Below, piece after piece: positions 35,314 to 46,488 of a stretch of DNA of 64,000 bases (position 1 is the first letter of the stretch; every line of letters starts with the position of its first letter). Under the pieces are notes generated by a model, which worked only from the letters and a program-made list of their open reading frames with translations, was not told the DNA's origin and made no database searches. Source of the stretch: an uncultured Acidiferrobacteraceae bacterium (GTDB lineage: Bacteria; Pseudomonadota; Gammaproteobacteria; Acidiferrobacterales; SZUA-150); NCBI GenBank assembly GCA_913009895.1, contig CAJVXY010000012.1, positions 1-64,000 of the forward strand, read 5' to 3'. The position numbers and the translations under genes are program-made.

Positions 35314-35769
35314 ATGAAACTGACAACCAAAGGGCGATATGCCGTCACAGCAATGCTGGATTTAGCCCTGCATTTTGATCAGGGCGCGGTCACACTGGCC
35401 GAGATTGCCAAAAGACAAGGCATTTCACTTTCATATCTCGAACAACTTTTTGCCAAACTGAGACGCAATGGACTGGTTGACAGCGTCCGTGGCCCGGGTG
35501 GTGGTTATAATTTAGCCAGGGCCCCTGAAGAAATTACCGTCGCATCCATTATTTTTGCCATAAACGAGAATGTTGATATTAGAAAATGTGCAGGCGAACA
35601 GAATTGTGAAGGAGATACGAAATGTCTGACACACCAGTTATGGGAAGATCTTAGTCAAAGAATAAGTGATTTTTTGACAAATATCACTTTAGGGGATTTG
35701 GTGTCGCAACCAAATGTCCAGGAAGTTGCCAAACGACAGTCAATCAGGACTGAACTGGCCTCAGCGTAA
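35314..35769 (+). CDS. iscR: Iron-sulfur cluster regulator IscR
   Basis: The 151-aa Rrf2-family repressor starts [20 protein letters not shown]. It has a winged-helix DNA-binding domain and the cluster ligands Cys92, Cys98, Cys104 and His107 at the same positions as E. coli IscR. With its 2Fe-2S cluster it represses the isc operon through type-1 sites. Without it, it acts on type-2 sites. I chose ATG 35314, since the upstream in-frame ATG at 35260 would fall inside the operator. It is the first gene of the isc operon. Confidence 0.95.
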   Translation: MKLTTKGRYAVTAMLDLALHFDQGAVTLAEIAKRQGISLSYLEQLFAKLRRNGLVDSVRGPGGGYNLARAPEEITVASIIFAINENVDIRKCAGEQNCEGDTKCLTHQLWEDLSQRISDFLTNITLGDLVSQPNVQEVAKRQSIRTELASA

Positions 35770-35853
35770 GTTTAAGTCAGACAAAACGGTTTTTCTCGTT
35801 TCATAGAGTCCATCATGCGTTTATTATCAGGAATGTGTTGAGGACTGCTTGTG

Positions 35854-37011
35854 ATGATTTACCTGGATAATAACGCGACCACACAAATGGATTCGACCGT
35901 TGTCGAAACCATGTTGCCTTACCTGGGGGAAAAGTTTGGCAACCCGTCCAGTCGTCATCGACAGGGGCGGGCAGCAAGAGCAGCCATAGATACTGCACGA
36001 GAGCAGGTTGCATGTTTGGTGTCGGCGCATCCCAGTCAGGTTATTTTTACGGGCAGCGGCACCGAGGCCAATAATTTAGCGATTAAAGGATATGCGGCCG
36101 GTCTTGTATCTGGCCGTTTATTTATTGGCAGCACAGAGCATCCCTCTGTCACAAAAACTGCCGACCAGCAGGCACGGCTTGATGGTTGGTTTAAAGTTGC
36201 ATTGCCAGTGACAGAAAATGGTTTGTTAAGTGACGAGGCCATGGCGTTATTGAGCACTGCCAAACCGGGTGATTTGGTGTCGGTAATGTTGGCTAACAAT
36301 GAAACCGGTGTTATTCAGCCGATCAGCGAATTGTATGGGCAGCTCGGATTAAAAGACAAAGGTATCGTGATTCATACGGATGCGGTACAGGCGGCAGGTA
36401 AAATAGCATTGGAATTTTCGGTATTAGGTGTACACATGCTGACACTGTCGGCACATAAAATTCATGGTCCGAAAGGAATTGGTGCGTTGATTCGTGATAA
36501 ATCAATTGTGCTTGAGCCACAAATGAACGGTGGTGGTCATGAAGCAGGACTCCGATCCGGTACCGAGAATGTTGCCGCCATTGCTGGATTTGGCGCAGCA
36601 GCAGAGTTGGTCCATGAAGCTTTGGCGCAAACAAGCGAAAAGTTGTTAGCGCTCAGGACAAGACTGGAAAATGGCTTAAGAGCAATACCCGGCATTGAAA
36701 TTATCGCCGACAAGACTGAGCGGCTTGTCAATACAAGCTGTTTTACCATGGCATCAGTGGAAGGCGAAACAATGTTAATGATGCTGGACAAAGCAGGTAT
36801 TGCCATTGCCAGTGGTTCGGCTTGCTCCAGCCATGATAATGCCCCGAGCAAAACCTTAACCGAAATGGGTCTGGATAAAAGTCGTGTCCGGCGTGCCTTG
36901 AGGGTGAGCCTGGGAAAAAATAATACTGAAAATGAAGTTGATACGTTTCTCGATACTTTAAAAATGAAGCTTGCAAGTTTTAATAGTGTTGTTAGTAACG
37001 TGGCCATCTGA
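35854..37011 (+). CDS. NifS/IscS-like cysteine desulfurase, second copy
   Basis: This 385-aa class V PLP enzyme has the PLP lysine 202 (LSAHKIHGPKGIG) and the active-site Cys324 (ASGSACSSHDN). It differs from the canonical IscS that follows: it lacks the long IscS C-terminal tail that contacts IscU, and the loop after the cysteine reads SSHDNAPSK rather than TSASLEPSY. It could supply sulfur for another pathway or be a backup donor. It lies between iscR and iscS in the same direction, and the spacing suggests co-transcription. GTG 35851 is an alternative start. Similar tandem desulfurases occur in other gammaproteobacteria, so this is a known arrangement. Confidence 0.9.
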   Translation: MIYLDNNATTQMDSTVVETMLPYLGEKFGNPSSRHRQGRAARAAIDTAREQVACLVSAHPSQVIFTGSGTEANNLAIKGYAAGLVSGRLFIGSTEHPSVTKTADQQARLDGWFKVALPVTENGLLSDEAMALLSTAKPGDLVSVMLANNETGVIQPISELYGQLGLKDKGIVIHTDAVQAAGKIALEFSVLGVHMLTLSAHKIHGPKGIGALIRDKSIVLEPQMNGGGHEAGLRSGTENVAAIAGFGAAAELVHEALAQTSEKLLALRTRLENGLRAIPGIEIIADKTERLVNTSCFTMASVEGETMLMMLDKAGIAIASGSACSSHDNAPSKTLTEMGLDKSRVRRALRVSLGKNNTENEVDTFLDTLKMKLASFNSVVSNVAI

Positions 37012-37053
37012 ACCTGAACTTTTAATATTTATAATATTGTTAAAGTAGCATTT

Positions 37054-38268
37054 ATGAAAAAACCGATTTACATGGACAATTCAGCGACAACACCTTGTGA
37101 TCCACGGGTTGCCGAAAAATTATGCCAGCATCTTACGACTGAGGGTGTTTATGGTAACCCCGCTTCGCGCTCCCACGAATATGGCTGGTTGGCCGATGAA
37201 GCCGCTGAGGCAGGGCGCGCTCACGTGGCGGCACTGATCGGCGCCTCTCTGAAAGAGATTGTCTGGACTTCAGGCGCAACCGAGTCTGATAACCTGGCGC
37301 TTAAGGGTGCAGCACACTTTTATAAAAAGAAAGGTAATCATTTAATTACGGTCAAGACCGAACACAAGGCCATACTGGACACCTGTCGTCAGCTTGAGCG
37401 CGAAGGTTTTGAAATTACTTATCTAGATCCAAAAGAAAACGGACGCCTGGATTTGACTGTACTGGAAGCTGCAATTAAACCTGAAACAATTCTCGTATCA
37501 GTCATGCATGTTAATAACGAAATTGGCGTGATCCAGGATATGGCGGCAATTGGCAAACTGACCCGCGAGAAAGGAATATTATTACATTGTGATGCTGCGC
37601 AAAGTGCCGGCAAGATTTCCATCGACGTGAATGAGATGAATGTGGATTTATTGTCACTATCTGCACATAAAATCTATGGCCCAAAAGGAATCGGTGCACT
37701 TTATGTCAGACGCAAACCACGGGTTAGATTAGAAGCACAGATTCATGGCGGTGGGCACGAAAGAGGCATGCGCTCCGGTACCCTGGCCACGCACCAGATT
37801 GTCGGTATGGGCGAGGCATTTAGAATCGCGAAAGAAGAAATGGCATCTGAGGCAGAAAGAATTGGCAAGTTACGCGACAAGTTACTGCAAGGCCTGCAGG
37901 ATATTGAGGAAGTGTATGTCAATGGTGACATGGGGCATCGAATTCCGGGCAATCTGAATATCAGTTTTAATTATGTTGAGGGTGAATCCCTGATCATGGC
38001 CCTTAAAGATGTGGCCGTCTCTTCCGGCTCGGCTTGCACCTCTGCAAGCCTGGAACCATCGTATGTTTTAAGAGCGCTGGGTCGCAGCGATGAACTTGCC
38101 CATAGCTCGATCAGGTTTACCATCGGTCGGTTTACCACCGAAGAAGAAATTGATTACACAATTGAACTTGTTAAAGGGAAAATTGGAAAATTAAGGGAAT
38201 TATCTCCTTTGTGGGACATGTACAAAGAGGGGATAGATCTAAACAGTGTGCAATGGGCGGCTCATTAG
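37054..38268 (+). CDS. iscS: Cysteine desulfurase IscS
   Basis: The 404-aa housekeeping desulfurase has PLP Lys206 ([13 protein letters not shown]), catalytic Cys328 in [17 protein letters not shown], and the typical C-terminus [14 protein letters not shown] that docks IscU. Residue numbers equal those of E. coli IscS. It takes sulfur from cysteine for Fe-S clusters and tRNA thiolation. Confidence 0.98.
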   Translation: MKKPIYMDNSATTPCDPRVAEKLCQHLTTEGVYGNPASRSHEYGWLADEAAEAGRAHVAALIGASLKEIVWTSGATESDNLALKGAAHFYKKKGNHLITVKTEHKAILDTCRQLEREGFEITYLDPKENGRLDLTVLEAAIKPETILVSVMHVNNEIGVIQDMAAIGKLTREKGILLHCDAAQSAGKISIDVNEMNVDLLSLSAHKIYGPKGIGALYVRRKPRVRLEAQIHGGGHERGMRSGTLATHQIVGMGEAFRIAKEEMASEAERIGKLRDKLLQGLQDIEEVYVNGDMGHRIPGNLNISFNYVEGESLIMALKDVAVSSGSACTSASLEPSYVLRALGRSDELAHSSIRFTIGRFTTEEEIDYTIELVKGKIGKLRELSPLWDMYKEGIDLNSVQWAAH

Positions 38269-38321
38269 CATTTTTACGATTTTAGTTTTACCAATAGATA
38301 TTTTAGTGAGGTAGTTTGATT

Positions 38322-38702
38322 ATGGCTTACAGTGAAAAAGTACTTGATCATTACGAAAACCCCCGCAACGTGGGCACATTCGATAAAGATGATTCATCCG
38401 TTGGCACGGGCATGGTGGGTGCGCCAGCATGTGGTGATGTTATGAAACTACAGCTCAAGGTTAGTGATCAGGGCGTTATTGAAGACGCAAAATTCAAAAC
38501 TTATGGCTGTGGCTCTGCAATCGCTTCCAGTTCACTGGTGACAGAGTGGGTCAAGGGCAAATCAATTGATGAAGCGCTTGAAATCAAAAACTCCGATATT
38601 GCAGAAGAACTTGCGCTGCCACCCGTAAAGATTCACTGTTCAGTTTTGGCTGAAGATGCAATCAAGGCCGCCATTGAAGACTATAAGGGCAAGCAAAAAT
38701 AA
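38322..38702 (+). CDS. iscU: Fe-S scaffold protein IscU
   Basis: The 126-aa scaffold shows Cys37, Asp39, Cys63 and Cys106 as cluster ligands and the HscA recognition motif LPPVK at residues 99-103. ATG 38322 follows GAGGT. It assembles 2Fe-2S clusters with sulfur from IscS. Confidence 0.97.
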   Translation: MAYSEKVLDHYENPRNVGTFDKDDSSVGTGMVGAPACGDVMKLQLKVSDQGVIEDAKFKTYGCGSAIASSSLVTEWVKGKSIDEALEIKNSDIAEELALPPVKIHCSVLAEDAIKAAIEDYKGKQK

Positions 38703-38770
38703 GGAATAACCAGGTGTATTATTTCTGGCTATTCTGGAATATTTCAAAAATTAAACGTAAAGAGTAATTC

Positions 38771-39094
38771 ATGCCTGTAACACTAACTGAAAAAGCTGCT
38801 GAGCATATTAAAAATTCCCTGGCACAAAGAGGGTCGGGTAAAGGTTTGCGCCTGGCCGTTCGGACTTCAGGGTGTTCAGGCATGGCTTACGTGCTCGAGT
38901 TTGTTGATGAAATTAATGTTGAAGACAACATTTTCGAGAATCATGGCGTGAAGATTGTGGTTGATCCCAAGAGCATGGTTTATCTCGACGGTACCGAGCT
39001 TGATTTTACCCGCGAGGGTCTTAACGAAGGATTCAAGTTCAATAATCCCAACGTAAAGGATGAGTGCGGCTGCGGCGAAAGCTTTACTATTTAG
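38771..39094 (+). CDS. iscA: A-type iron-sulfur carrier IscA
   Basis: The 107-aa protein has the three A-type cysteines: Cys35 (TSGCSGMAY) and the C-terminal pair Cys99/Cys101 (ECGCGESF). It passes clusters, especially 4Fe-4S, to target proteins. It lies 68 bases after iscU. Confidence 0.96.
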   Translation: MPVTLTEKAAEHIKNSLAQRGSGKGLRLAVRTSGCSGMAYVLEFVDEINVEDNIFENHGVKIVVDPKSMVYLDGTELDFTREGLNEGFKFNNPNVKDECGCGESFTI

Positions 39095-39132
39095 TCTGGT
39101 AAGACCCGAACTGGCAAGACAAAGATTTAATT

Positions 39133-39672
39133 ATGTTGTCTGATTTAACAAAAAACTATTTTGAATTATTCAGCCTGAACACCACGTTTGATTTAGACCT
39201 TGATGACCTGGAAAGTCGCTTCAGGAAGCTGCAAAAAGAATTTCACCCCGATCGATTCGTTTCAGTCTCTGAGCAAGAACGGAGAATTGCCATGCAGTTA
39301 ACTGCACAAATTAATGAGGCCTACCAAACATTAATTAAACCACTGAGCCGTGGCAGTTACATGTTGAAATTAAATGACATTAACGTCAATGATGAAAAAG
39401 ACACAAAAATGGATGCATCGTTTCTCATGGAGCAAATGGAACTGCGAGAACAGCTCGATGAAATGAAAAATAAAAACGGCCAGCAAGAAAAAATTGAGGA
39501 TTTGGCAAGCACAATCAAATCCGGCCAAACGAAGAGAATTAATGAATTACAAAAATGTTTTGAAACGGGTACTGATGAATCACTTTCGCACGCCAGGAAC
39601 CTGATCAGGGAAATGCAATTTTTTGAAAAAATGGCATCCCAGCTCGAAGAGCTTGATGACGAACTTTTGTAA
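39133..39672 (+). CDS. hscB: Co-chaperone HscB
   Basis: The 179-aa J-domain protein carries HPD at residues 38-40 (EFHPDRF) and a C-terminal helical domain that binds IscU. It delivers IscU to HscA and stimulates its ATPase. The length fits the family. Confidence 0.95.
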   Translation: MLSDLTKNYFELFSLNTTFDLDLDDLESRFRKLQKEFHPDRFVSVSEQERRIAMQLTAQINEAYQTLIKPLSRGSYMLKLNDINVNDEKDTKMDASFLMEQMELREQLDEMKNKNGQQEKIEDLASTIKSGQTKRINELQKCFETGTDESLSHARNLIREMQFFEKMASQLEELDDELL

Positions 39673-39735
39673 TATTGATATTTTTTTAGTAACTTCACCC
39701 GGCAAATTAGATATATCCAGGCCTCAGTTTAACAT

Positions 39736-41619
39736 ATGGCATTACTGCAAATTAGTGAACCAGGAAAATCCACGTCGCCCCATGAGCATCGTCTGGCGAT
39801 CGGGATTGATTTGGGCACTACTAACTCCCTGGTAGCATCAGTGCGCAGCGGCATTGCAGATACCATGCCTGATGAGAATGGCAACCACCTTTTACCATCA
39901 GTTGTCCATTATGTTGACGAGAAAAACAGCATTGTCGGCCATGGTGCGTTACAGGCGGCGCAAATGGATCCGGTGAATACAATATCCTCTGTAAAGAGAA
40001 TGATGGGCAGATCATTTGCCGAGATCAATGGCGAGATCAACAGGTCAGGCAATAAAATAATTGATACAGAAGCCAGTGTGCCAAGAGTTGAAACTGCAGC
40101 AGGCTCAAAAAGTGCAATTGAAATTTCTTCAGATATTCTCAAGTCATTGCGCGATCGTGCTGAAAAAACACTAGGCGGTGAGCTATTTGGTGCCGTGATA
40201 ACCGTGCCTGCCTATTTTGATGATGCCCAAAGACAGGCTACAAAAGATGCTGCCAGGCTGGCCGGGCTCAGGATTTTACGGTTAATTAACGAGCCGACCG
40301 CAGCTGCTGTTGCTTATGGCCTGGATAAAAAGGCCAAGGGGACGTTTGTCATTTATGATCTCGGTGGTGGCACCATGGATGTATCAATTCTTAAGCTCAA
40401 CAAGGGGATATTCGAGGTGCTGGCAACTGCCGGAGATACTGCCCTGGGTGGTGATGACATGGACCATGAAATTATTGATTACCTCATGGCCGAGTGTGGC
40501 GAAGAAAATACAGACGAACCAGTATTTAAACGAAACGCACTTATGCAGGCAAGAAATATAAAAGAAAATCTGCTGACAAATGAAAAAACAGATATCAAGC
40601 TATTATTGACTAATGGCAAAGAATGGTCAGGACAATTAACCAGGGAAAAAATGCAGGTCTTGGTAGCACCCGTGGTAGAAAAAAGTCTCAAACCCTGCAA
40701 GCGGGCCATGCGCGATGCCGGTATTAAAAAAAGCGACATCGATGGCATTGTAATGGTTGGTGGCCCCACTCGCATGCAGATTGTCAGAGAAAAAGTTTCA
40801 GAATTTTTTGGGCAAACACCCCTAACGGATATTGACCCGGATAGAGTTGTCGCAGTCGGCGCGGCCTTGCAGGCCGATATGCTGGCGGGCAATAAAAATA
40901 ACGATGTACTACTGCTTGATGTAACACCCTTATCGCTGGGTCTTGAAATAATGGGTGGCATGGTTGAAAAAATTATACCAAGGAACGCTACAATCCCGGT
41001 TGCACGGGCACAGGAGTTTACCACTTTTAAAGACGGGCAAACTGCAATGTCAATTCATGTATTGCAGGGTGAGCGAGAAATGGTAGCTGACTGCAGGTCA
41101 CTGGCAAAATTCGAATTAAAAGGAATTCCACCCCTGGTGGCGGGCGCGGCACGTATTAGGGTGACTTTTCAGGTTGACGCCGATGGGTTGCTAAATGTAG
41201 CTGCAACCGAGTTAACAAGCGGAATCGAAACCAGGGTTGAGGTTATTCCTTCCTACGGCCTGACAGATGGTGAGATTGAATCCATGCTGAAAGACTCCAT
41301 ATCACATGCGGGCGATGATATGGCCGCCCGTGCCTTGCGTGAACAGCAGGTTGAAGCTGACAGATTATTTCAGGCGGTTTCGGCAGCGCTTGCCCGGGAT
41401 GGTGAAACACTTCTTAATGAGAGCACACTTTCCGAGATCAATGATTGCCTGAACAGACTCGGGGAGGTCAGTAGAAAAAACGACAGAAATGCAATCAAGA
41501 CAGCTATTGAGAAGCTGGATAAAGTAACCCAGGACTTTGCTGCCAAAAGAATGGATCTGGGAGTGTCACGGGCATTATCAGGCCACAATATTAATGAATT
41601 TACCAAAGAGCCTGATTAG
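39736..41619 (+). CDS. hscA: Fe-S assembly chaperone HscA
   Basis: This 627-aa Hsp70-type chaperone starts [10 protein letters not shown] as in E. coli. It has the ATPase signatures ([43 protein letters not shown]) and the substrate-binding domain. It binds the LPPVK motif of IscU and promotes cluster transfer with ATP. Confidence 0.97.
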   Translation: MALLQISEPGKSTSPHEHRLAIGIDLGTTNSLVASVRSGIADTMPDENGNHLLPSVVHYVDEKNSIVGHGALQAAQMDPVNTISSVKRMMGRSFAEINGEINRSGNKIIDTEASVPRVETAAGSKSAIEISSDILKSLRDRAEKTLGGELFGAVITVPAYFDDAQRQATKDAARLAGLRILRLINEPTAAAVAYGLDKKAKGTFVIYDLGGGTMDVSILKLNKGIFEVLATAGDTALGGDDMDHEIIDYLMAECGEENTDEPVFKRNALMQARNIKENLLTNEKTDIKLLLTNGKEWSGQLTREKMQVLVAPVVEKSLKPCKRAMRDAGIKKSDIDGIVMVGGPTRMQIVREKVSEFFGQTPLTDIDPDRVVAVGAALQADMLAGNKNNDVLLLDVTPLSLGLEIMGGMVEKIIPRNATIPVARAQEFTTFKDGQTAMSIHVLQGEREMVADCRSLAKFELKGIPPLVAGAARIRVTFQVDADGLLNVAATELTSGIETRVEVIPSYGLTDGEIESMLKDSISHAGDDMAARALREQQVEADRLFQAVSAALARDGETLLNESTLSEINDCLNRLGEVSRKNDRNAIKTAIEKLDKVTQDFAAKRMDLGVSRALSGHNINEFTKEPD

Positions 41620-41623
41620 CAAT

Positions 41624-41962
41624 ATGCCGAAATTGACTTTTTTACCCCATGAAGAAATTTGCCCCGAGGGCAAAACCATCGACGTCGCACCCGGCACGAC
41701 CATATGCGATGCTGCACTTGAAGCCGGTATTGAAATTGAACATGCCTGTGAAAAGGCGTGCGCCTGTACAACTTGTCATGTCATTATCAGGCAGGGCTTT
41801 GACAGTCTCGAGGAGGCCGAGGAAACCGAAGAAGACTTGCTCGATAAGGCATGGGGACTGGAAGCTGAGTCCCGCTTGAGTTGTCAGGCCACGGTGGACC
41901 GGGAAGATTTAATCGTTGAGATTCCGAAATACACAATCAACCAGGTCTCTGAGACCCACTGA
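41624..41962 (+). CDS. fdx: ISC-type 2Fe-2S ferredoxin
   Basis: The 112-aa ferredoxin has ligands Cys42, Cys48, Cys51 (ACEKACACTTCH) and Cys87 (LSCQAT). It gives electrons during cluster assembly. ATG 41624 is five bases after the hscA stop, and the in-frame codons upstream overlap hscA. Confidence 0.96.
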   Translation: MPKLTFLPHEEICPEGKTIDVAPGTTICDAALEAGIEIEHACEKACACTTCHVIIRQGFDSLEEAEETEEDLLDKAWGLEAESRLSCQATVDREDLIVEIPKYTINQVSETH

Positions 41963-41984
41963 GATTAAAACAAGGAGCGCAGCC

Positions 41985-42185
41985 ATGCTTAAATGGACGG
42001 ATAGTCTGGAGATAGCAATTTCCTTACATGAAGCAAGGCCAGAAACAGACCCCGCAACAGTCCGGTTTACCGATTTACGGGAATGGGTTTTGGCCCTGAA
42101 TGACTTTGAAGATGACCCCGGGCACTCTGGTGAAAAAATTCTGGAGGCTATTCAGATGGCCTGGATTGAAGAAGCCGGGGATTAA
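41985..42185 (+). CDS. iscX: IscX (YfhJ) small acidic protein
   Basis: The 66-aa acidic protein (LKWTDSLEIAISLHE, LREWVLALNDFEDDP, ILEAIQMAWIEE) is IscX, which binds iron and IscS and tunes cluster assembly speed. AAGGAG precedes ATG 41985. It ends the isc operon. No clear terminator is seen in the 249 bases after it. Confidence 0.95.
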   Translation: MLKWTDSLEIAISLHEARPETDPATVRFTDLREWVLALNDFEDDPGHSGEKILEAIQMAWIEEAGD

Positions 42186-42371
42186 CCAAAGACCATATAA
42201 ATCAACCCGCTAGTTCAGATTAAACTTGCCCCTGAAAAAGCTGACCACCGGCGCACAACAAGTCGCCTAACTCATTGTTTAAACTGCCTCCAACCGCTAC
42301 ACTAGCGCCAATTTTCAGACTGGTCGAAATATCAGCTATTTAATATTATTTAATATAAACATATAGTTATA

Positions 42372-42409
42372 ATTGAAACTTAAAGTATTAGATTAGTTTA
42401 AATTTCAAT
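42372..42409 (+). promoter_or_regulatory. Inverted repeat upstream of rlmN
   Basis: ATTGAAACTTAAA (42372-42384) and TTTAAATTTCAAT (42397-42409) are complementary at 12 of 13 positions with a 12-base centre. The AT-rich element lies 25 bases before the rlmN start codon and could be an operator or a leader hairpin. No regulator is identified. Confidence 0.4.
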
Positions 42410-42434
42410 ATATACTCTACTAGTACATTTGAGC

Positions 42435-43553
42435 ATGAGTACTCCATTGCAGCAAAATCTCCTTAATATGAATCTCGCGGTTATCCAGGCGTATTTTGAG
42501 GGCCTGGGCGAAAAAGCTTTTCGCGGTCGCCAGGTATTCAAGTGGATACATCAGCACGGTTTTTGTGATTTTGCAGAAATGACTGATATCTCAAAAGAGC
42601 TGCGTTCACAACTAACACAGCAAGCCTGTATCAAGGCGCCGGAAATAGCGTTACAGGAAATTTCAGACGATGGCACATATAAATGGTTGCTGCGCCTGGC
42701 AGATGGCAATTCTATCGAAACAGTATTTATTCCTGAAGATGATCGTGGCACCTTGTGTATATCATCCCAGGCGGGTTGTGTTTTAAATTGCACATTTTGC
42801 GCAACAGCCAGGCAGGGGTTTAACCGAAATCTGGAGGTTCATGAGATCATCGGCCAGCTGTATGTTGCCAACCAGGTACTGAGAAAGCTAACCGACAACC
42901 AGAGAGAAAAGAATACCCGAATTATTACGAATGTTGTCATGATGGGCATGGGAGAACCACTGCTTAATTTTGATAATGTTAATCAGGCGATGGATATTAT
43001 GCAGGACGATCTTGGTTATGGTCTTTCAAAAAGGAGAGTTACCCTGAGTACATCTGGCGTAATTCCAAAGATCGACAAGTTAAAGGAAACGAATCCTGTA
43101 AGCCTGGCCGTGTCATTACACGCGCCAAATGACAAGTTGCGTGACCAGTTGGTTCCTTTGAATAAAAAATATCCCATAAAGGATCTCATGAATGCCTGCA
43201 AAAGATATGTTGCAGGCGAGCCCAGGAGAAGGGTGACCATGGAATATGTCATGTTAAAAGGGATTAACGATAATGAAAAACATGCCAGGCAGTTAATAAA
43301 AATTTTATCTGGAGTTCCGGCAAAAGTTAACCTTATTCCCTTTAATTCATTCGATGGTTCTGGTTTTGAACGATCAGGCATGGATTCCATAAATAACTTT
43401 CGGGAAATACTAATGCAGGCCGGCATTGTTACCGTAACGAGAAAAACAAGAGGTGACGATATTAATGCGGCGTGTGGTCAATTAGCCGGTAGCATTGTTG
43501 ATCGCACACAGCGTTCTAAATCCTGCACGCCTGAGGCGGTAAATCAGTCATGA
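42435..43553 (+). CDS. rlmN: Dual-specificity RNA methyltransferase RlmN
   Basis: The 372-aa radical SAM enzyme methylates C2 of A2503 in 23S rRNA and A37 of some tRNAs. Cluster cysteines are Cys115, Cys119 and Cys122 ([10 protein letters not shown]). The catalytic pair is Cys108 (GTLCISS) and the late Cys in [12 protein letters not shown] 42435 is taken over the TTG at 42429. The stop overlaps the pilW start (ATGA). Confidence 0.96.
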   Translation: MSTPLQQNLLNMNLAVIQAYFEGLGEKAFRGRQVFKWIHQHGFCDFAEMTDISKELRSQLTQQACIKAPEIALQEISDDGTYKWLLRLADGNSIETVFIPEDDRGTLCISSQAGCVLNCTFCATARQGFNRNLEVHEIIGQLYVANQVLRKLTDNQREKNTRIITNVVMMGMGEPLLNFDNVNQAMDIMQDDLGYGLSKRRVTLSTSGVIPKIDKLKETNPVSLAVSLHAPNDKLRDQLVPLNKKYPIKDLMNACKRYVAGEPRRRVTMEYVMLKGINDNEKHARQLIKILSGVPAKVNLIPFNSFDGSGFERSGMDSINNFREILMQAGIVTVTRKTRGDDINAACGQLAGSIVDRTQRSKSCTPEAVNQS

Positions 43554-44314
43554 ATATTTTTGAAAAATTTTCAAGATTATCTCGTATTTCAATTTTATTG
43601 ACTGTATTCATCCTGACTGGTTGCGTGACCGCACAAGAGCAAAAAATTCAGGATAGAAAACTGGAAAAACAAATAAACACCAATATTCAACTGGGTGTTG
43701 AATATATAGCCAGGAAAAAATGGGGATATGCCAAGGAACGACTGGATGCTGCCCTGGCACTGGATCCGAACAACTCACATGCCAATAATGCCATGGGACT
43801 GTTAATGTGGAAACTAAAAGAACTGGACAAGGCTGAAGAATTTCTAACAAAAGCCACAGACCTGAATCCAAATGATGCCAGCGCCCAAAATAACCTCGGC
43901 GTCTTTCTTTGCCAGCAAGGAAAACTGGATGATGCCGTTGAACGCTTTGAACTGGCCCTTAAAAATCCCATGTATGAGACACCAGCTCAGGCAAATTTAA
44001 ATGCCGGTCTTTGTCTCATGAAAAAGTACGATACTGCAAATGCTACTAAATTCTTTCGTGCTGCATTGAAGGAAAATCGTAACCTGCCAAGAGCATTAAG
44101 TGCAATGGCAAAAATTAGTTATGAAAAAAAGAAATATTTAACAACCAGGGCTTTTTTGCAAAGATATTTTGAGGTCGGCAAAGATACGCCGGAGATATTA
44201 TACATTGCAGTAAAAGTTGAAGAAAAACTGGGAGGACGTGATGCCCATGCAAGTTATAAGATACGGCTAAAAGGAAAATTTCCAGATTCAAAGGAAGCTA
44301 AATTAGTTCGTTGA
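43550..44314 (+). CDS. pilW: Type IV pilus biogenesis/stability lipoprotein PilW (PilF)
   Basis: The 254-aa lipoprotein (lipobox ILTGC, Cys25) is made of TPR repeats ([39 protein letters not shown]). In Pseudomonas and Neisseria it helps PilQ secretin form in the outer membrane. The position between rlmN and rodZ is the standard gammaproteobacterial one. It may also indicate that the organism makes type IV pili, though other pil genes are not in the window. Confidence 0.9.
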   Translation: MNIFEKFSRLSRISILLTVFILTGCVTAQEQKIQDRKLEKQINTNIQLGVEYIARKKWGYAKERLDAALALDPNNSHANNAMGLLMWKLKELDKAEEFLTKATDLNPNDASAQNNLGVFLCQQGKLDDAVERFELALKNPMYETPAQANLNAGLCLMKKYDTANATKFFRAALKENRNLPRALSAMAKISYEKKKYLTTRAFLQRYFEVGKDTPEILYIAVKVEEKLGGRDAHASYKIRLKGKFPDSKEAKLVR

Positions 44315-44325
44315 TACAATAAAAT

Positions 44326-45354
44326 ATGGATCACAAGGAAAAATCGATGACAGAAGAGATTGACAATGAAGAGATTGACAATAAAGAACCAGGCTTGTCA
44401 TTAGCAAGGGCCAGGCAGGAAAAAGGTTTTGCGGTTGATGAAGTGGCCGCGCGCTTACACTTATCTGCTGTTCAAATTCAATCACTCGAGGAGAATGAAT
44501 ATGAATCATTGCCTGAAGCTACCTATATAAAAGGTTACTTAAAAAATTATGCAAAATTACTGGAATTGGATCCTGCTCCGTTAATTGCATCATATATAGA
44601 ACGGGTGAGTCCTAAAAAAAATGACACCATTGAAACAGTTGCCGTCAATCAACAAAAATTAAGCGCCGCAAACGACTCGAAAGTAATGTATACAATTTTC
44701 GGGATTGTAGTTTTGGTGATCGCGATTGTTGCTATCTGGATTGGCACACAGGGTTATGGCGAGAAAGTTACCGGGCAGGCAGAAACTACTGTAACAACAG
44801 CCGAACACACTTCAGAAGAATTATTCGGCCCTCAATTAGAAGCGCAAACTGATGAAGGCGCCGGGATAGACTCAGAAGCAGAGGGCGATACAACAGATGT
44901 TTCATTACAGGCGCAAGAACAACTGGAACCACAATATCCTGTAGCACCCAAAAAGCCGGATACGATTCCTGCCGAAATCCCTGTGACCAAAACCAGTCCA
45001 GTTACTGACGAGAGCAGGGTAAAGAAAGAACCTGCCCCGGAAAAAAAACGGATCGCAAAAATATCAGCAATTGATGATACGAAAACCGAAGTATTGGTCG
45101 AAAATGAACGTTTAGATGAAATTGTTTTATTTTTTGAGGAAAATTCCTGGGCTGACGTGCGGGATAAAAATGGCAAGAAACTGCTCTATAAAACCATGAG
45201 CGAAGGACGAGTTGTCACGGTCAAGGGCATCGCCCCCTTCAAGATTTTTCTTGGTAATGCCGATGGCGTTAAACTGAGTTATAACGGGAGGCAGGTCAAC
45301 TTTGATAAATACAAACGCGGGTTAATTGCCAGGTTTACAGTAGGCAAGCAATAA
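44326..45354 (+). CDS. rodZ: RodZ-type cytoskeletal membrane protein
   Basis: The 342-aa protein has an N-terminal helix-turn-helix domain that binds MreB ([37 protein letters not shown]), one membrane helix ([19 protein letters not shown], about residue 125), a Pro/Glu-rich linker and a C-terminal DUF4115 beta domain ([18 protein letters not shown]). It helps keep rod shape. A 15-bp tandem duplication near the N-terminus yields a repeated EEIDN. Confidence 0.9.
   Translation: MDHKEKSMTEEIDNEEIDNKEPGLSLARARQEKGFAVDEVAARLHLSAVQIQSLEENEYESLPEATYIKGYLKNYAKLLELDPAPLIASYIERVSPKKNDTIETVAVNQQKLSAANDSKVMYTIFGIVVLVIAIVAIWIGTQGYGEKVTGQAETTVTTAEHTSEELFGPQLEAQTDEGAGIDSEAEGDTTDVSLQAQEQLEPQYPVAPKKPDTIPAEIPVTKTSPVTDESRVKKEPAPEKKRIAKISAIDDTKTEVLVENERLDEIVLFFEENSWADVRDKNGKKLLYKTMSEGRVVTVKGIAPFKIFLGNADGVKLSYNGRQVNFDKYKRGLIARFTVGKQ
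44353..44382 (+). repeat. 15-bp perfect tandem duplication inside rodZ
   Basis: GAAGAGATTGACAAT occurs twice in a row (44353-44367 and 44368-44382), in frame, giving EEIDN twice. The repeat lies before the conserved HTH domain, so it should be tolerated. Confidence 0.85.
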
Positions 45355-45364
45355 AATTTTTAAT

Positions 45365-46483
45365 ATGACTGATTTGACTACAATCACAAGGCGGAAAACA
45401 CGCCAGATTACTGTTGGCAATGTGCCAATTGGTGGCGATGCACCGATTAGTGTCCAGTCCATGACTACAACCGACACTTGTGACGTGGAATCAACCACCA
45501 AACAAATCTTGCGCCTGTCAGAAGTGGGAGCGGATATAGTTAGAGTTTCCGTGCCGACAATTGATGACGCAATCGCCTTTGGAAAAATCAAAAAAAATGT
45601 CGCTGTGCCACTGGTAGCAGATATTCACTTCGATTACCGCATCGCCCTGGAAGTGGCGAAACAGGGCGTAGACTGTCTCAGGATAAATCCTGGCAACATC
45701 GGTAAGGAAGACCGAATCAAACAAGTCATCCAGTGTGCGAAAGATCACGGCATACCCATAAGAATTGGTGTTAATGCCGGCTCCCTGGAGAAGGATCTTC
45801 AAAAAAAATATACAGAGCCGACACCCGAGGCATTGGTTGAATCGGCATTTCGCCATATTGATATACTGGATAAATATGATTTTCAGAATTATAAAATCAG
45901 CCTCAAGGCTTCAGAAATTTTTATGACTATTGCTGCCTATAAATTACTGGCAGACCAGATCGATCAACCATTTCACCTGGGTATCACAGAAGCAGGTGGT
46001 TTACAGTCGGGCACCGTAAAAAGCGCCATTGGCCTGGGCGCACTACTAATGGCTGGTATTGGCGATACCTTGCGAGTATCGCTTGCTGCCGATCCGGTTG
46101 AAGAAGTAAAGGTTGGTTTTAACATCCTGAAAAGTTTACATTTGCGAAAGAAAGGGATTAATTTCATTGCTTGTCCTACATGTTCACGTAAACAATTCGA
46201 TGTTATTGCAACTGTCAATGCGCTGGAAGAACGTTTAAGTGATATCAATGAGTCAATTGATGTGGCAATTATTGGTTGCGTTGTAAACGGACCTGGCGAA
46301 GCAAAAACAGCAGATATCGGCATTACCGGCGGCAAACCGAATCTTTTATACGTGAATGGTAAAACAGCAGGAAAACTTGAAGACGATGAACTTATAGATG
46401 AGCTAGAGAAAACGATTCGCAAGCAGATAAGCAGGCTGGAAAAGCCGGATGAAAATATTATTCCTGTTATAAAAGTAGGATAG
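45365..46483 (+). CDS. ispG: 4-hydroxy-3-methylbut-2-enyl diphosphate synthase IspG
   Basis: The 372-aa 4Fe-4S enzyme performs the penultimate step of the MEP isoprenoid pathway. It begins [16 protein letters not shown], has the barrel segment [14 protein letters not shown] and the cluster cysteines in [10 protein letters not shown] and [10 protein letters not shown]. It is 10 bases after rodZ and 5 bases before hisS. Confidence 0.96.
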   Translation: MTDLTTITRRKTRQITVGNVPIGGDAPISVQSMTTTDTCDVESTTKQILRLSEVGADIVRVSVPTIDDAIAFGKIKKNVAVPLVADIHFDYRIALEVAKQGVDCLRINPGNIGKEDRIKQVIQCAKDHGIPIRIGVNAGSLEKDLQKKYTEPTPEALVESAFRHIDILDKYDFQNYKISLKASEIFMTIAAYKLLADQIDQPFHLGITEAGGLQSGTVKSAIGLGALLMAGIGDTLRVSLAADPVEEVKVGFNILKSLHLRKKGINFIACPTCSRKQFDVIATVNALEERLSDINESIDVAIIGCVVNGPGEAKTADIGITGGKPNLLYVNGKTAGKLEDDELIDELEKTIRKQISRLEKPDENIIPVIKVG

Positions 46484-46488
46484 GTTTG

